64,000 nt of DNA from Streptomyces massasporeus (GTDB taxonomy: Bacteria; Actinomycetota; Actinomycetes; Streptomycetales; Streptomycetaceae). A program made the translations under genes and the position numbers. Position 1 is the stretch's first letter. Each line of letters opens with the position of its first letter. Below, in pieces: positions 17,940 to 26,661 of this stretch. The stretch lies in NCBI RefSeq assembly GCF_014648995.1, contig NZ_BMSE01000013.1, positions 62,001-126,000 of the forward strand. Reading direction: 5' to 3'. Under the pieces are notes generated by a model, which was not told the DNA's origin, made no database searches, and saw nothing but the letters and a program-made list of their open reading frames with translations.

Positions 17940-18257
17940 CTACTCCACCCGCTCGTCGTTCTCCGGCTCAACCCCCGGAGGGGCCGGGGCCGCCGGCCTC
18001 AGCTTGAGCCAGGCCAGGAAGAACAGACCCAGCAGGAGCATCCCCAACCCGGTCCAGAGGTTGATGTTGACGCCCGCCGCCTTGTCGATGTCCGCGTCGG
18101 ACGCCGTCAGCCCCGCGAGCGTGACGATGACGCCGTAGACCACGAACAGCCCGCCGATGATCCGCCGGATGTCGAACAGCCGCGCGGCGGTCGCCGACTT
18201 GCCCTGCAGCTCGGTGATTTCCCGCTGCAGGTCCTTCTCGGAGTGGGACTCGGACAT
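17940..18257 (-). CDS. Small two-helix membrane protein, 105 aa
   Basis: It has a charged N-terminus with a short coiled-coil tendency (KDLQREITELQGK), two hydrophobic helices (about 33-50 and 68-86) and an acidic Pro-rich tail. It starts 21 nt after the symporter stop with GGAGGATT upstream of its ATG, so it is co-transcribed with the transporter and may be an accessory subunit. Small membrane partners of this kind accompany several sodium/solute symporters (compare DUF485 and DUF4212), but I cannot assign the family. Confidence 0.7.
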   Translation of the reverse strand: MSESHSEKDLQREITELQGKSATAARLFDIRRIIGGLFVVYGVIVTLAGLTASDADIDKAAGVNINLWTGLGMLLLGLFFLAWLKLRPAAPAPPGVEPENDERVE

Positions 18258-18278
18258 GTGCGATCAATCCTCCGTCGG

Positions 18279-19958
18279 TCAGAACGAGAACGGGATGTAG
18301 CAGGCCGCGGCCAGGACGATCGCGCCCCAGCCCAGCAGCGCCGGCTTGCGGTACCAGGCCTCGTCCCCGGGCGCCGGCGGCTCCGCCATGCCGGGCGAGG
18401 TCGTGCCGTAGACCAGTCCCTGCAACTCCTCGGTCGGCTTGGGCGCCGTGAACAGTGACACCGCCACCATCACCACGGCACCCGCGACGAAGCCCGCGAT
18501 CGCCGAGACGAAGTTGGCCCCCTGGTCGGAGGGGATGTCGATGATGTCCTGCTTGTAGAGGACGAAGTAGTTGACCATCGCCGCGGTGGTGCCCGCGAGC
18601 AGCCCCCAGAAGCCCGACTTCATCGAAGCCCGCTTCCAGAACATGCCGATGATGAAGACGACGAACATCGGCACGTTGAAGAAGGAGAACAGCGTCTGGA
18701 GGTAGGCCATGATGTTGGAGAAGGACCGCGCGAGGAACGCCGTGCCGATGGAGGCCAGGACGCCGACCGCGGTGATGAGGCGGCCGAAGCGCACGTAGTA
18801 CTCGTCCTCGCGGTCCCGGACGACGTACTTCGCCCAGATGTCCGTCGTGAACACCGTGTTGAACGACGACACGTTCGCCGCCATGCCCGCCATGAAGGCC
18901 GCCAGGAGACCGGTGACGGCGATGCCGAGCACGCCGTTGGGCAGCAACTGTTCCATCAGGTAGGGGATGGCGTCGTTGTACTGGAGGTCGGAGTCGGCCG
19001 TGCCGATCTTCGGGACCAGGACCGCGGCGACCAGGCCCGGGATCATGACCAGGAACACGATGAAGATCTTCGGGAACGCGGCGATCAGCGGGGTGCGCTG
19101 GGCCGCCGAGAGGTTCTTCGCGGACAGCGCGCGCTGCACCTCGGCGAAGTTCGTCGTCCAGTAGCCGAAGGAGAGCACGAAACCGAGACCCAGGACGATG
19201 GTCAGCCAGTTCGCGCCGAGCGGGTTGTCGCTGCCGATGCCCGTGCCGCCCCAGGAGGTCATGAAGTCGGCGCCGTGGCTCTTCGTCAGGGAGTCGGACA
19301 GTCCGTCCCAGCCGCCGACCTTCTTCAGCCCGAGGAAGGTGATGGGGATGAGCGCCGCCAGGATCACGAAGAACTGGAGGACCTCGTTGTAGATCGCCGA
19401 GGAGAGGCCGCCGAGGGTGATGTAGGCGAGGACGAAGAATCCGGCGACGACGATCGCCACCCACTCCGGCCAGCCCAGCAGCGCCTCGACGACGATGGCC
19501 AGGGCGTAGAGGTTGACGCCGGCGATGAGGATCGCGGCGAAGGCGAAGAGGACCGAGCTGAGCAGGTGCGCCGCCTTGTCGAACCGCAGCAGCAGGAACT
19601 CCGGCACCGAGCGGACCTTGGAGCCGTAGTAGAAGGGCATCATCACCAGGCCGAGGAAGACCATGGCCGGGATGGCGCCGATCCAGTACCAGTGCGTGGT
19701 GTAGACGCCGTACTGGGCGCTGTTGGCGGCCATGCCGAGGATCTCGGTGGCGCCCAGGTTGGCCGCGATGAACGCGAGGCCGGTCACCCAGGCGGGCAGC
19801 GAGCGGCCGGAGAGGAAGAAGTCGAGACTGGTCTTCACCGAGCGGCGGGCGGCGAAGCCGATGCCGAGGACGACGACGAAGTAGATGCCGAGGATCGTGT
19901 AGTCGAGCCAGTTCGTGGGGAGTCGCAGCTCGGCTGACAGATATGTGGGGGTCTGCAT
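18279..19958 (-). CDS. Sodium:solute symporter (SSS family), probably a sugar transporter
   Basis: The 559-aa protein has about 14 transmembrane helices. The N-terminus carries the SSS pattern around FFLSGRSLPAWVTGLAFIAANLGATEILG, and FGYWTTNFAEVQRALSAKN matches the central SSS signature. Length and these motifs are closer to the SglT-like sugar branch than to proline (PutP) carriers. It is divergent from galTEK across a 164-bp region containing the galP1-like promoter, which suggests galactose or a related sugar as substrate. That substrate is an inference from context. GAGGG precedes ATG 19958. Confidence 0.85.
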   Translation of the reverse strand: MQTPTYLSAELRLPTNWLDYTILGIYFVVVLGIGFAARRSVKTSLDFFLSGRSLPAWVTGLAFIAANLGATEILGMAANSAQYGVYTTHWYWIGAIPAMVFLGLVMMPFYYGSKVRSVPEFLLLRFDKAAHLLSSVLFAFAAILIAGVNLYALAIVVEALLGWPEWVAIVVAGFFVLAYITLGGLSSAIYNEVLQFFVILAALIPITFLGLKKVGGWDGLSDSLTKSHGADFMTSWGGTGIGSDNPLGANWLTIVLGLGFVLSFGYWTTNFAEVQRALSAKNLSAAQRTPLIAAFPKIFIVFLVMIPGLVAAVLVPKIGTADSDLQYNDAIPYLMEQLLPNGVLGIAVTGLLAAFMAGMAANVSSFNTVFTTDIWAKYVVRDREDEYYVRFGRLITAVGVLASIGTAFLARSFSNIMAYLQTLFSFFNVPMFVVFIIGMFWKRASMKSGFWGLLAGTTAAMVNYFVLYKQDIIDIPSDQGANFVSAIAGFVAGAVVMVAVSLFTAPKPTEELQGLVYGTTSPGMAEPPAPGDEAWYRKPALLGWGAIVLAAACYIPFSF

Positions 19959-20046
19959 GAGCCCTCGCTTCGTTGCGTGAACCGATACCTCGCGGAATCT
20001 ACTTCTCCGCCTTCAGTGATTGAACACGTCCGATGGCGCTCTTTGT

Positions 20047-20092
20047 TTGATTGTGATGTTGACGATTGGGGTGGGTCGTGTTTAAGTATGTT
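20047..20092 (+). promoter_or_regulatory. galP1-like promoter and operator region
   Basis: The tract contains consecutive hexamers TTTGAT, TGTGAT and GTTGAC, then GATTG, matching in type the TGTGAT-like direct repeats reported for the S. lividans galP1 control region (from memory). TTGACG (20059-20064) can act as -35, with an AT-rich -10 zone at 20082-20092. A second TGATTGA word lies near 20017. The repeats overlap the -35, as expected for repression. Confidence 0.5.
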
Positions 20093-20122
20093 GGGTTCTG
20101 TTTGAAGGACAAGGAGTCCGGC

Positions 20123-21184
20123 GTGAAGAAGACCTCGACCCGACTGGCCGACGGTCGCGAGCTCATCTACTACGACCTGCGTGACGACAGCGTGCGGAAC
20201 GCGACCGACCGCCGACCGCTGGACCGCACCGTCACCACGTCCGAGATCCGCCGCGACCCCTTGCTCGGCGACTCCGTCGCCATCGCCTCGCACCGCCAGG
20301 GCCGCACCTACCACCCCCCGGCCGACGAGTGCCCCCTGTGCCCGTCGGCGGGCGATCGCCTCAGCGAGATCCCGGACTCCTCGTACGACGTCGTCGTGTT
20401 CGAGAACCGCTTCCCCTCGCTCGCCGGCGACTCGGGCCGCTGCGAGGTCGTCTGCTTCACCTCCGACCACAACGCGTCCTTCGGCGAACTCACCGAGGAG
20501 CAGGTGGGCCTGGTGCTGGAGGCCTGGACGGACCGCACGTCGGAGCTGTCGCATCTCCCCTCCGTCGAGCAGGTGTTCTGCTTCGAGAACCGGGGCGCCG
20601 AGATCGGCGTGACCCTCCAGCACCCCCACGGGCAGATCTACGCCTACCCCTTCACCACGCCCCGCACCGCCCTGATGCTCCGCTCGGTCGCGGCGCACAA
20701 GGAGATGACCGGCGGGGAGAACCTCTTCGACGCCCTCCTGGAGCGTGAACTCGCCGATGAGCGGGTCGTCCTGGAGGGTGAACACTGGGTCGCCTTCGTG
20801 CCGTACGCCGCGCACTGGCCGTACGAGGTCCACCTGTACCCCAAGCGCCGCGTGCCCGACCTGCTCGGCCTGGACGAGGGCGCGCGCACAGAGTTCCCCA
20901 AGGTTTATCTGGAACTCTTGAGGCGCTTCGACCGGATCTTCGGCGAGGGTGAGGCTCCGACGCCGTACATCGCGGCCTGGCACCAGGCGCCGTTCGGCGC
21001 GCTGGAGGAGTTCGACGGGGTCGTGCGCGAGGACTTCGCGCTGCACCTCGAGCTTTTCACCATCCGCCGCACTTCCGGCAAGCTGAAGTTCCTCGCGGGT
21101 TCCGAGTCCGGCATGAACGTGTTCATCAACGACGTGCCGCCGGAGCGCGCGGCCGAGCGACTGCGAGAGGTAGCGAGTTCATGA
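20123..21184 (+). CDS. galT: Galactose-1-phosphate uridylyltransferase
   Basis: This 353-aa Leloir-pathway enzyme exchanges UMP between UDP-glucose and galactose-1-phosphate. CPLC (70-73) supplies zinc ligands, and HPHGQIYAYP (about 170) contains the catalytic His of the HxHxQ motif. GTG 20123 is chosen because AAGGAG lies 6 nt upstream. An upstream in-frame ATG at 20066 would fall within the promoter. It is first in the galT-galE-galK operon and overlaps galE by 4 nt. Confidence 0.95.
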   Translation: MKKTSTRLADGRELIYYDLRDDSVRNATDRRPLDRTVTTSEIRRDPLLGDSVAIASHRQGRTYHPPADECPLCPSAGDRLSEIPDSSYDVVVFENRFPSLAGDSGRCEVVCFTSDHNASFGELTEEQVGLVLEAWTDRTSELSHLPSVEQVFCFENRGAEIGVTLQHPHGQIYAYPFTTPRTALMLRSVAAHKEMTGGENLFDALLERELADERVVLEGEHWVAFVPYAAHWPYEVHLYPKRRVPDLLGLDEGARTEFPKVYLELLRRFDRIFGEGEAPTPYIAAWHQAPFGALEEFDGVVREDFALHLELFTIRRTSGKLKFLAGSESGMNVFINDVPPERAAERLREVASS

Positions 21185-22149
21185 GCGGGAAGTACCTGGT
21201 GACGGGCGGCGCGGGATACGTCGGCAGCGTGGTCGCGGAGCACCTGCTGGAGGCCGGTCACGAGGTCGTCGTCCTCGACAACCTCTCCACGGGCTTTCGC
21301 GAGGGCGTCCCCGCGGGCGCGACGTTCGTCGAGGGAGACATCCGCGACGCCGCCAAATGGCTGAATTCCTCCTTCGACGGCGTGCTGCACTTCGCCGCGT
21401 TCTCGCAGGTCGGCGAGTCGGTCGCGAAGCCCGAGAAGTACTGGGACAACAACGTCGGTGGCACCATGGCGCTGCTGGCCGCGATGCGCGAGGCGGACGT
21501 CCGCACGCTGGTCTTCTCCTCGACGGCGGCGACGTACGGCGAGCCGGAGCAGGTCCCGATCGTCGAGTCGGCGCCCACGTCCCCGACCAACCCGTACGGC
21601 GCCTCGAAGCTCGCCGTCGACCACATGATCACGGGCGAGGCGGCGGCCCACGGCCTCGGCGCGGTCTCCCTGCGCTACTTCAACGTGGCGGGCGCGTACG
21701 GCGCGTACGGCGAGCGCCACGACCCCGAGTCCCACCTGATCCCGCTGGTCCTCCAGGTCGCGCAGGGCAGGCGCGAGGCGATCTCGGTCTTCGGCGACGA
21801 CTACCCGACACCGGACGGCACCTGCGTGCGCGACTACATCCACGTCGCGGACCTGGCCGAGGCCCACCTGCTGGCCCTGACGGCCGCCACCTCCGGCGAG
21901 CACCTGATCTGCAACCTCGGCAACGGCAACGGCTTCTCGGTCCGCGAGGTCATCGAGACGGTCCGCACGGTGACGGGCCACGCGATCCCGGAAGTGGTCG
22001 CCCCGCGCCGGGGCGGCGACCCGGCGGTCCTGGTGGCGTCGGCCGCCACGGCCCGCGAGAAGCTGGGCTGGAACCCGTCCCGCGCGGACCTCGCGGGGAT
22101 CGTCGCGGACGCGTGGGACTTCGCGCAGAACATCTCAAGGGAGCAGTAG
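21181..22149 (+). CDS. galE: UDP-glucose 4-epimerase
   Basis: This 322-aa extended SDR enzyme interconverts UDP-galactose and UDP-glucose. The NAD-binding glycine motif VTGGAGYVGS (7-16), the SSTAATYGEPE strand and the catalytic YGASK (Tyr and Lys of YxxxK, about residues 139-143) are all present. The start overlaps the galT stop (ATGA), and the stop overlaps the galK start by 1 nt, which indicates translational coupling through the operon. Confidence 0.96.
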   Translation: MSGKYLVTGGAGYVGSVVAEHLLEAGHEVVVLDNLSTGFREGVPAGATFVEGDIRDAAKWLNSSFDGVLHFAAFSQVGESVAKPEKYWDNNVGGTMALLAAMREADVRTLVFSSTAATYGEPEQVPIVESAPTSPTNPYGASKLAVDHMITGEAAAHGLGAVSLRYFNVAGAYGAYGERHDPESHLIPLVLQVAQGRREAISVFGDDYPTPDGTCVRDYIHVADLAEAHLLALTAATSGEHLICNLGNGNGFSVREVIETVRTVTGHAIPEVVAPRRGGDPAVLVASAATAREKLGWNPSRADLAGIVADAWDFAQNISREQ

Positions 22150-23303
22150 TGGGCGCACAGCAGGTGCGGGACGGTTTCGAGGAGCTCTACGGAACCGCCC
22201 CCGAGGGTGTCTGGGCGGCCCCGGGCCGCGTCAACCTCATCGGTGAGCACACCGACTACAACGACGGCTTCGTGATGCCCTTCGCGCTGCCGCACACCGC
22301 CGTGGCGGCCGTCTCCCGGCGCACGGACGGCGTGCTGCGCCTGCACTCGGCGGACGTCGAGGGCGGGGTCGTCGAGCTGCGCGTCGACGAGCTGACGCCG
22401 GGGGCGGACCGGAACTGGACGGCGTACCCGTCGGGCGTGGTCTGGGCCCTGCGCGAGGCCGGCCACGCGGTCACGGGCGCGGACATCCACCTGACCTCCA
22501 CGGTCCCCTCCGGCGCGGGCCTGTCGTCGTCGGCGGCCCTGGAGATCGTCGTCGCCCTCGCCCTGAACGACCTGTTCGCCCTCGGCCTGCGGGGATGGCA
22601 GCTGGCCCGCCTGTGCCAGCGCGCGGAGAACGTCTACGTCGGTGCCCCGGTCGGCATCATGGACCAGACGGCGTCGGCCTGCTGCGAGGCCGGCCACGCC
22701 CTGTTCCTCGACACGCGCGACCTCTCCCAGCGCCAGATCCCCTTCGACCTGGCGGCCGAGGGCATGCGGCTTCTGGTCGTCGACACGCAGGTCAAGCACT
22801 CCCACAGCGAGGGCGAGTACGGCAAGCGCCGCGCCGGCTGCGAGAAGGGCGCGGACCTGCTGGGCGTCGACGCGCTGCGGGACGTCCCCTACGCCGACCT
22901 GGACGCGGCCCTGGCCCGCCTGGGCGACGAGGAGGAGGTCCGCCGCCTGGTCCGCCACATCGTCACGGAGAATGAGCGCGTCGAACGGGTCGTCTCCCTC
23001 CTGGAGTCGGGCGAGACCCGCGCGATCGGCCCCGTCCTGGTCGAGGGCCACGCCTCGCTCCGCGACGACTTCCGCATCTCCTGCCCGGAACTGGACCTGG
23101 TCGTCGACACGGCCCTGGCCTCCGGCGCGCTGGGCGCCCGCATGACGGGCGGCGGCTTCGGCGGCTCGGCGATCGTCCTCGCGGAGGAGCCGGACGTCGA
23201 CGCCATCACCAAGGCGGTGACAGAGGCCTTCGCGACGGCGGGCTTCACGACCCCCCGAGTCTTCGAAGCGGTCCCCTCAGCGGGCGCCCACCGCCTCGAC
23301 TGA
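22149..23303 (+). CDS. galK: Galactokinase
   Basis: This 384-aa GHMP kinase phosphorylates galactose at C1. The galactokinase signature GRVNLIGEHTDYNDGFVMP (about 25-43), the ATP loop PSGAGLSSSAALE and the C-terminal GARMTGGGFGGSAI are intact. GTG 22149 shares its G with the galE stop codon, and GGGAG lies upstream. A 13-bp perfect hairpin closes the operon. Confidence 0.96.
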   Translation: MGAQQVRDGFEELYGTAPEGVWAAPGRVNLIGEHTDYNDGFVMPFALPHTAVAAVSRRTDGVLRLHSADVEGGVVELRVDELTPGADRNWTAYPSGVVWALREAGHAVTGADIHLTSTVPSGAGLSSSAALEIVVALALNDLFALGLRGWQLARLCQRAENVYVGAPVGIMDQTASACCEAGHALFLDTRDLSQRQIPFDLAAEGMRLLVVDTQVKHSHSEGEYGKRRAGCEKGADLLGVDALRDVPYADLDAALARLGDEEEVRRLVRHIVTENERVERVVSLLESGETRAIGPVLVEGHASLRDDFRISCPELDLVVDTALASGALGARMTGGGFGGSAIVLAEEPDVDAITKAVTEAFATAGFTTPRVFEAVPSAGAHRLD

Positions 23304-23316
23304 CCGGCCCCGACGA

Positions 23317-23348
23317 GCGGTGCCCTCCCTCCACGGGGAGGGCACCGC
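23317..23348. terminator. Terminator between galK and the convergent secreted-protein gene
   Basis: GCGGTGCCCTCCC and GGGAGGGCACCGC form a perfect 13-bp stem with a 6-nt loop, 14 nt after the galK stop and 9 nt before the end of the opposing gene. Confidence 0.85.
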
Positions 23349-23356
23349 TGCCACGG

Positions 23357-24373
23357 TCAGCGGTTGACGGACTGGATCTCCTGGACGGGCACCTCGGTGG
23401 TGGTGGCGAAGGTGCCGTTGGGCAGCTTCCCGCCCGTGTTCCCCGCGCCTTCCCAGGTGATCTCCCAGGTGAGAGTCGCCTCCAGGCCGTAGGTGCCGTC
23501 CCCCGACGAACGCAGGTACCGCACCCCGCACGGAGGCGTCAGCTCCGCCTTGCCCCGGGCGTAGGGCTCTCCGATGGAACCGTCGTCGTTGATCAGGCAC
23601 TCACCGGACGAGGGAAGGGTTTCCGCGTCCGCCGTTCCCGGATCGATGTGCAGGCTCACCGGCTTCGCCGTCGTCGTCGCCCACAGCCCGGTGCCGGGCA
23701 GACTCGCCGTGACGGACACGGGCTTGAAGGCGCCCTTGTCCAGCCAGACCCAAGTGGGCGCGTTCACCGTGGACCTGGCGTCCGGCGCGAGGGAGATCTT
23801 GGTCGGCGGCACGACGGTACGCTGGTGCGCGAGCCCGGCGAGGGTCTTGGTGTCGATGGCCTGGGGGACGCCCGGGTTCTTACCGTTGTCGACCCAGAAG
23901 GGGTCGCGTTTGCAGTTTCCGGCGGCGGGGTCGTCCTCCATCTTCGGATTCGTGACGGCGACCCACCACATGCCCTCGTCGTTCTTGTCGACGTTGAAGT
24001 CCTTGTAGGGACGACCCTCCTTGTAGCGGGCCTTGTCGTCCGCCACGCCCTCGGGCGCACCACCGACGGAGTCGTAGATGGACCAGTTGGCCTCGGTGTA
24101 GGTCTTGAAGTCCTTGGCCTTCCAGTAGGGCTCGTACCAGCAGGCCGGAGGTTCCCAGTCCATGGCGGTGGAGGTGATCGGGCCGCCGTCCTTCGACGGG
24201 GTTGCGCCCTTCACATTGAAGGTGATGCGCGACTGAAGCACCCGTCCTGATGAGTTCCCGGACGTTTTCGAGACCTGGTTTCCGTTGCTGCCGATCCCGC
24301 CGGCGACAGCCGTGTCCACCCCGAGGAGGAGCATTGCGGCGGTCATGGCCGCCAGTGCCGCGCGCTGCGTCAC
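23357..24373 (-). CDS. Secreted protein of unknown function, 338 aa
   Basis: A typical signal peptide is present (TQRAALAAMTAAMLLLGVDTAVAGG, cleavage after AVA). The mature protein is rich in Trp, Tyr, Lys and Pro, with four Cys residues that could form disulfides outside the cell. No catalytic motif is recognised, and the family is unknown to me, although similar proteins follow a lipoprotein gene in other streptomycetes. GTG 24373 overlaps the upstream stop (GTGA) and has AGAGG 8 nt before it. An in-frame GTG at 24382 is the alternative. Confidence 0.75.
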   Translation of the reverse strand: MTQRAALAAMTAAMLLLGVDTAVAGGIGSNGNQVSKTSGNSSGRVLQSRITFNVKGATPSKDGGPITSTAMDWEPPACWYEPYWKAKDFKTYTEANWSIYDSVGGAPEGVADDKARYKEGRPYKDFNVDKNDEGMWWVAVTNPKMEDDPAAGNCKRDPFWVDNGKNPGVPQAIDTKTLAGLAHQRTVVPPTKISLAPDARSTVNAPTWVWLDKGAFKPVSVTASLPGTGLWATTTAKPVSLHIDPGTADAETLPSSGECLINDDGSIGEPYARGKAELTPPCGVRYLRSSGDGTYGLEATLTWEITWEGAGNTGGKLPNGTFATTTEVPVQEIQSVNR

Positions 24374-25029
24374 GGCTGGCACCTCTGGGAGCCGCGGTCC
24401 TCGTGAAGCTTCCAGATCTGCCAGACGCCCTGCTTGTCCCTCTTCACGCTGGCGTTGTAGTACACGTAGCTGTCAGGCGAGGTTTCGACCACCTTCACCT
24501 TGTCCGTCTTGAGGTCCTTGACGTTGGCCTTGCTCTCGTCCACGCAGTAGGTCAGGGCCGCCGACGTCTTGTCGAACACCGTCACCTGTCGGTCGAAGTA
24601 GCGCAGGGTGCCGGCCCAACTGGTCTTCCTGGCGTTGTTGTCCTTCGCGTAGTTGTAGACGCCCGTCAGTGCGGCGTCCGTGTAGTAGAAGCCCATGCCC
24701 GACTTCTTCAGATCGCCGGACGCCACGGCCTGCCACACCGTGCTGACGGCCCGTTCGTTGTCCGTCAGGATCGCGTCCTTGACGGAGTCGCCCGTCTGCC
24801 GGTTCTCGAAAGCCAGCTTCATGTCTCCGGGCAGCTTGATCTCCGGCCGATCGATCCCGTCCGCAGACGCGGAGGCCGAAGGCGAAGCCGATGCCGTGTC
24901 GCCCGAACCCGCACCGGCGATCTTGTCGGACGATGACGAACTGTCACCTCCCCCCGAGCCGCAGGCGGTCAGCAGCAGGGCCGCGGATGCGGTGAGCGCG
25001 GCTGTCACGAGCCGAGCGGGGCGGTTCAC
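24370..25029 (-). CDS. Lipoprotein of unknown function, 219 aa
   Basis: The N-terminus has a lipoprotein signal with lipobox LLTAC (Cys about residue 23), followed by a long Ser/Gly/Ala linker. The C-terminal domain (about 65-219) resembles the NTF2-like or SnoaL-like secreted folds in length and pattern (alternating strands, Trp near the end), but no motif settles it. GTG 25029 follows GGGAG. The gene is coupled by a 4-nt overlap to the downstream secreted protein, so the two probably act together at the cell surface. Confidence 0.75.
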   Translation of the reverse strand: MNRPARLVTAALTASAALLLTACGSGGGDSSSSSDKIAGAGSGDTASASPSASASADGIDRPEIKLPGDMKLAFENRQTGDSVKDAILTDNERAVSTVWQAVASGDLKKSGMGFYYTDAALTGVYNYAKDNNARKTSWAGTLRYFDRQVTVFDKTSAALTYCVDESKANVKDLKTDKVKVVETSPDSYVYYNASVKRDKQGVWQIWKLHEDRGSQRCQP

Positions 25030-25127
25030 TGTGTCTCCCGTTGATCATGTGTGGGGGGATAACTCAAGCGAACCAACGCTATCGGTGAGTGAGGGCGGGG
25101 CGTCATCGAGGGTTTCGTCCCCGCAGC

Positions 25128-25574
25128 TCAGCCCAGCCTCTTCGTCAGCATGTACTCCGTGATGCCCGGGGGATAGTCCGGCACCACGCACACCACCTCG
25201 TACCCCTGCTTCTCGTAGAACCGCGGGGCCTGGAAGTCCCAGGTCTCCAGGCGGGACGCGCGGCAGCCGCGGGAGGTTGTCGCGATGTGTTCCGCCTGGG
25301 CGAGCAATTGCGCGCCCAGGCCCCTGCCGCGGTGGCGTTCGTCGACCCAGAGGTAGGTCACGTGGAGCCAGGTCGCCCAGGTGTGGCCGACCAGGCCGCC
25401 GGCGAGGGCGTCGTCCCGGTCGTTCACAGCCCACACATGCAAGGGCGCGTCCCTTTCGTCCGGTGTGCCGCGCAGGGCGCGCAGGATCGGAGAGGCGGCT
25501 GTGTTCGTGTCCCGCAGGCGTGTGCGGAGCAGATCACGTCGGGCCTTGTCGACTTCTGTCTCAAGACGGAACAT
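25128..25574 (-). CDS. GNAT family N-acetyltransferase, 148 aa
   Basis: The acetyl-CoA-binding motif A is clear: LWVDERHRGRGLGAQLLAQAE (R/Q-x-x-G-x-G/A with GRG-LG, about 82-95). It is followed by SRLETWDFQAPRFYEKQGYEVV, the usual motif B with FY..GY. The substrate is unknown. A longer frame starts at ATG 25586, but that triplet is part of a TATGGT -10 element. ATG 25574 lies 7 nt downstream and has no ribosome site, which suggests a leaderless start. Confidence 0.85.
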   Translation of the reverse strand: MFRLETEVDKARRDLLRTRLRDTNTAASPILRALRGTPDERDAPLHVWAVNDRDDALAGGLVGHTWATWLHVTYLWVDERHRGRGLGAQLLAQAEHIATTSRGCRASRLETWDFQAPRFYEKQGYEVVCVVPDYPPGITEYMLTKRLG

Positions 25575-25581
25575 GCGGCAC

Positions 25582-25587
25582 ACCATA
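25582..25587 (-). promoter_or_regulatory. -10 element of a predicted leaderless GNAT transcript
   Basis: TATGGT on the minus strand, 7 nt before ATG 25574. Confidence 0.45.
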
Positions 25588-25893
25588 AACGCGTCGGACA
25601 GTCAGTTCTGCAAATAACCTTCCGCTCCGGGCCCCCGTCCGTACCCTGATGAACAGCACCGGTGGGGGCCGGTGCCGCTCAGGGGGCGAGACAGCCGGGT
25701 ACGACGCCCGGGGTGGGGGTAGCGGTACTGCACGGCGGCGGCCGTGCGGCTGCGGCGACCCGAACAGACTGCTGCGGCAAGGACCGACTGGTCGGACGCG
25801 GCAGATCCGGACACTCCGCGTCGTACCCGCGCGGTGTCATCCTCCGACGATGGGGTAGCCCCTGCTCTTCGGGAGCTCGGGGAAGGGGGTTTC
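25588..25893. other. Intergenic region between GNAT and response-regulator genes
   Basis: It holds a small perfect hairpin (GCACCGG 25656-25662 / CCGGTGC 25669-25675) preceded by TACCCT at 25642-25647. The rest is GC-rich without recognised genes. A short open frame at 25649-25858 has Arg/Gly-rich composition and no ribosome site, and I do not regard it as a gene. Confidence 0.4.
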
Positions 25894-26661
25894 GTGGTTC
25901 GCATCCGAGTCCTGGTCGTCGACGACCATCGCATCTTCGCGGAGTCACTCGCGGCGGCCCTGGCGGCCGAGCCGGACGTCGACGTCTCCGCGGCCGGCAG
26001 TGGTCCGGCCGCGCTGCGCAGCCTGGAGCGGGCGGTCGCCGAGGGGCGGCGCTTCGACGTGCTGCTCGTGGACGCCGACCTGGGTGGCAAGGTGCCGGGC
26101 GCCCGCCCGGCCGTACCCGTGCAGGAGGGCAACGAGGACGGGCTCGTCGACGGGATCTCCCTCGTCACGGGCGTGCGCTCCGCGCAGCCGCACGTACGGA
26201 TCGTCGTGCTCGCCGAGAAGGACGACCCGCGGCGGGCGGCGCTCGCCCTGCAGGCCGGCGCCTCCGGGTGGGTGGCGAAGGACTGCTCCCTGTCCCGGCT
26301 GCTCACGGTCATCCGGGGCGTGCTGCGGGACGAGACACATCTGCCGCCCGCGCTGCTGACGGGCGTGCTGCGGGAGCTCACCGCCGCCCGCAAGCACCGC
26401 ACCGAGAGCGAGCGGCTCGTCGAGTCCCTCACTCCGCGTGAGCGGGAAGTGCTGCGGTGCATGGTCGCGGGGCTGGGGCGCAAGGCCGTCGCCGAGCGCC
26501 TGTATCTGTCGCCGCACACCGTGCGGACCCACATGCAGAACGTGCTCGGCAAGCTCGGCGTGCATTCCACCCTCGCCGCCGTCGCCCTCGCGCGGCGCGC
26601 CGGAGTCGGGCCAGTGGACCTAGCCGGGGATGTTGTCGAACGGGGCGGTCAGCTGGCGTAG
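25894..26661 (+). CDS. LuxR/NarL-type response regulator with an insertion in the receiver
   Basis: The 255-aa product has an intact receiver with VVDDH (8-12), phospho-acceptor Asp60 in DVLLVDADLGG and Lys near 129 in GWVAKD. A LuxR HTH (LTPREREVLRCMVAGLGRKAVAERL) lies at about 184-240. Unusually, about 22 residues (KVPGARPAVPVQEGNEDGLVDG) are inserted just after the phosphorylated Asp, in the loop that contacts partner kinases. No kinase gene is adjacent. GTG 25894 follows GGGGAAGGGGG. The 3' end overlaps the convergent marR gene by 42 bp. Confidence 0.88.
   Translation: MVRIRVLVVDDHRIFAESLAAALAAEPDVDVSAAGSGPAALRSLERAVAEGRRFDVLLVDADLGGKVPGARPAVPVQEGNEDGLVDGISLVTGVRSAQPHVRIVVLAEKDDPRRAALALQAGASGWVAKDCSLSRLLTVIRGVLRDETHLPPALLTGVLRELTAARKHRTESERLVESLTPREREVLRCMVAGLGRKAVAERLYLSPHTVRTHMQNVLGKLGVHSTLAAVALARRAGVGPVDLAGDVVERGGQLA

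Noticed and set aside
25649..25858. 69-codon frame upstream of the response regulator
   Set aside because: Arg/Gly-rich, no ribosome site, and TACCCT lies too close to its ATG to serve as a promoter.
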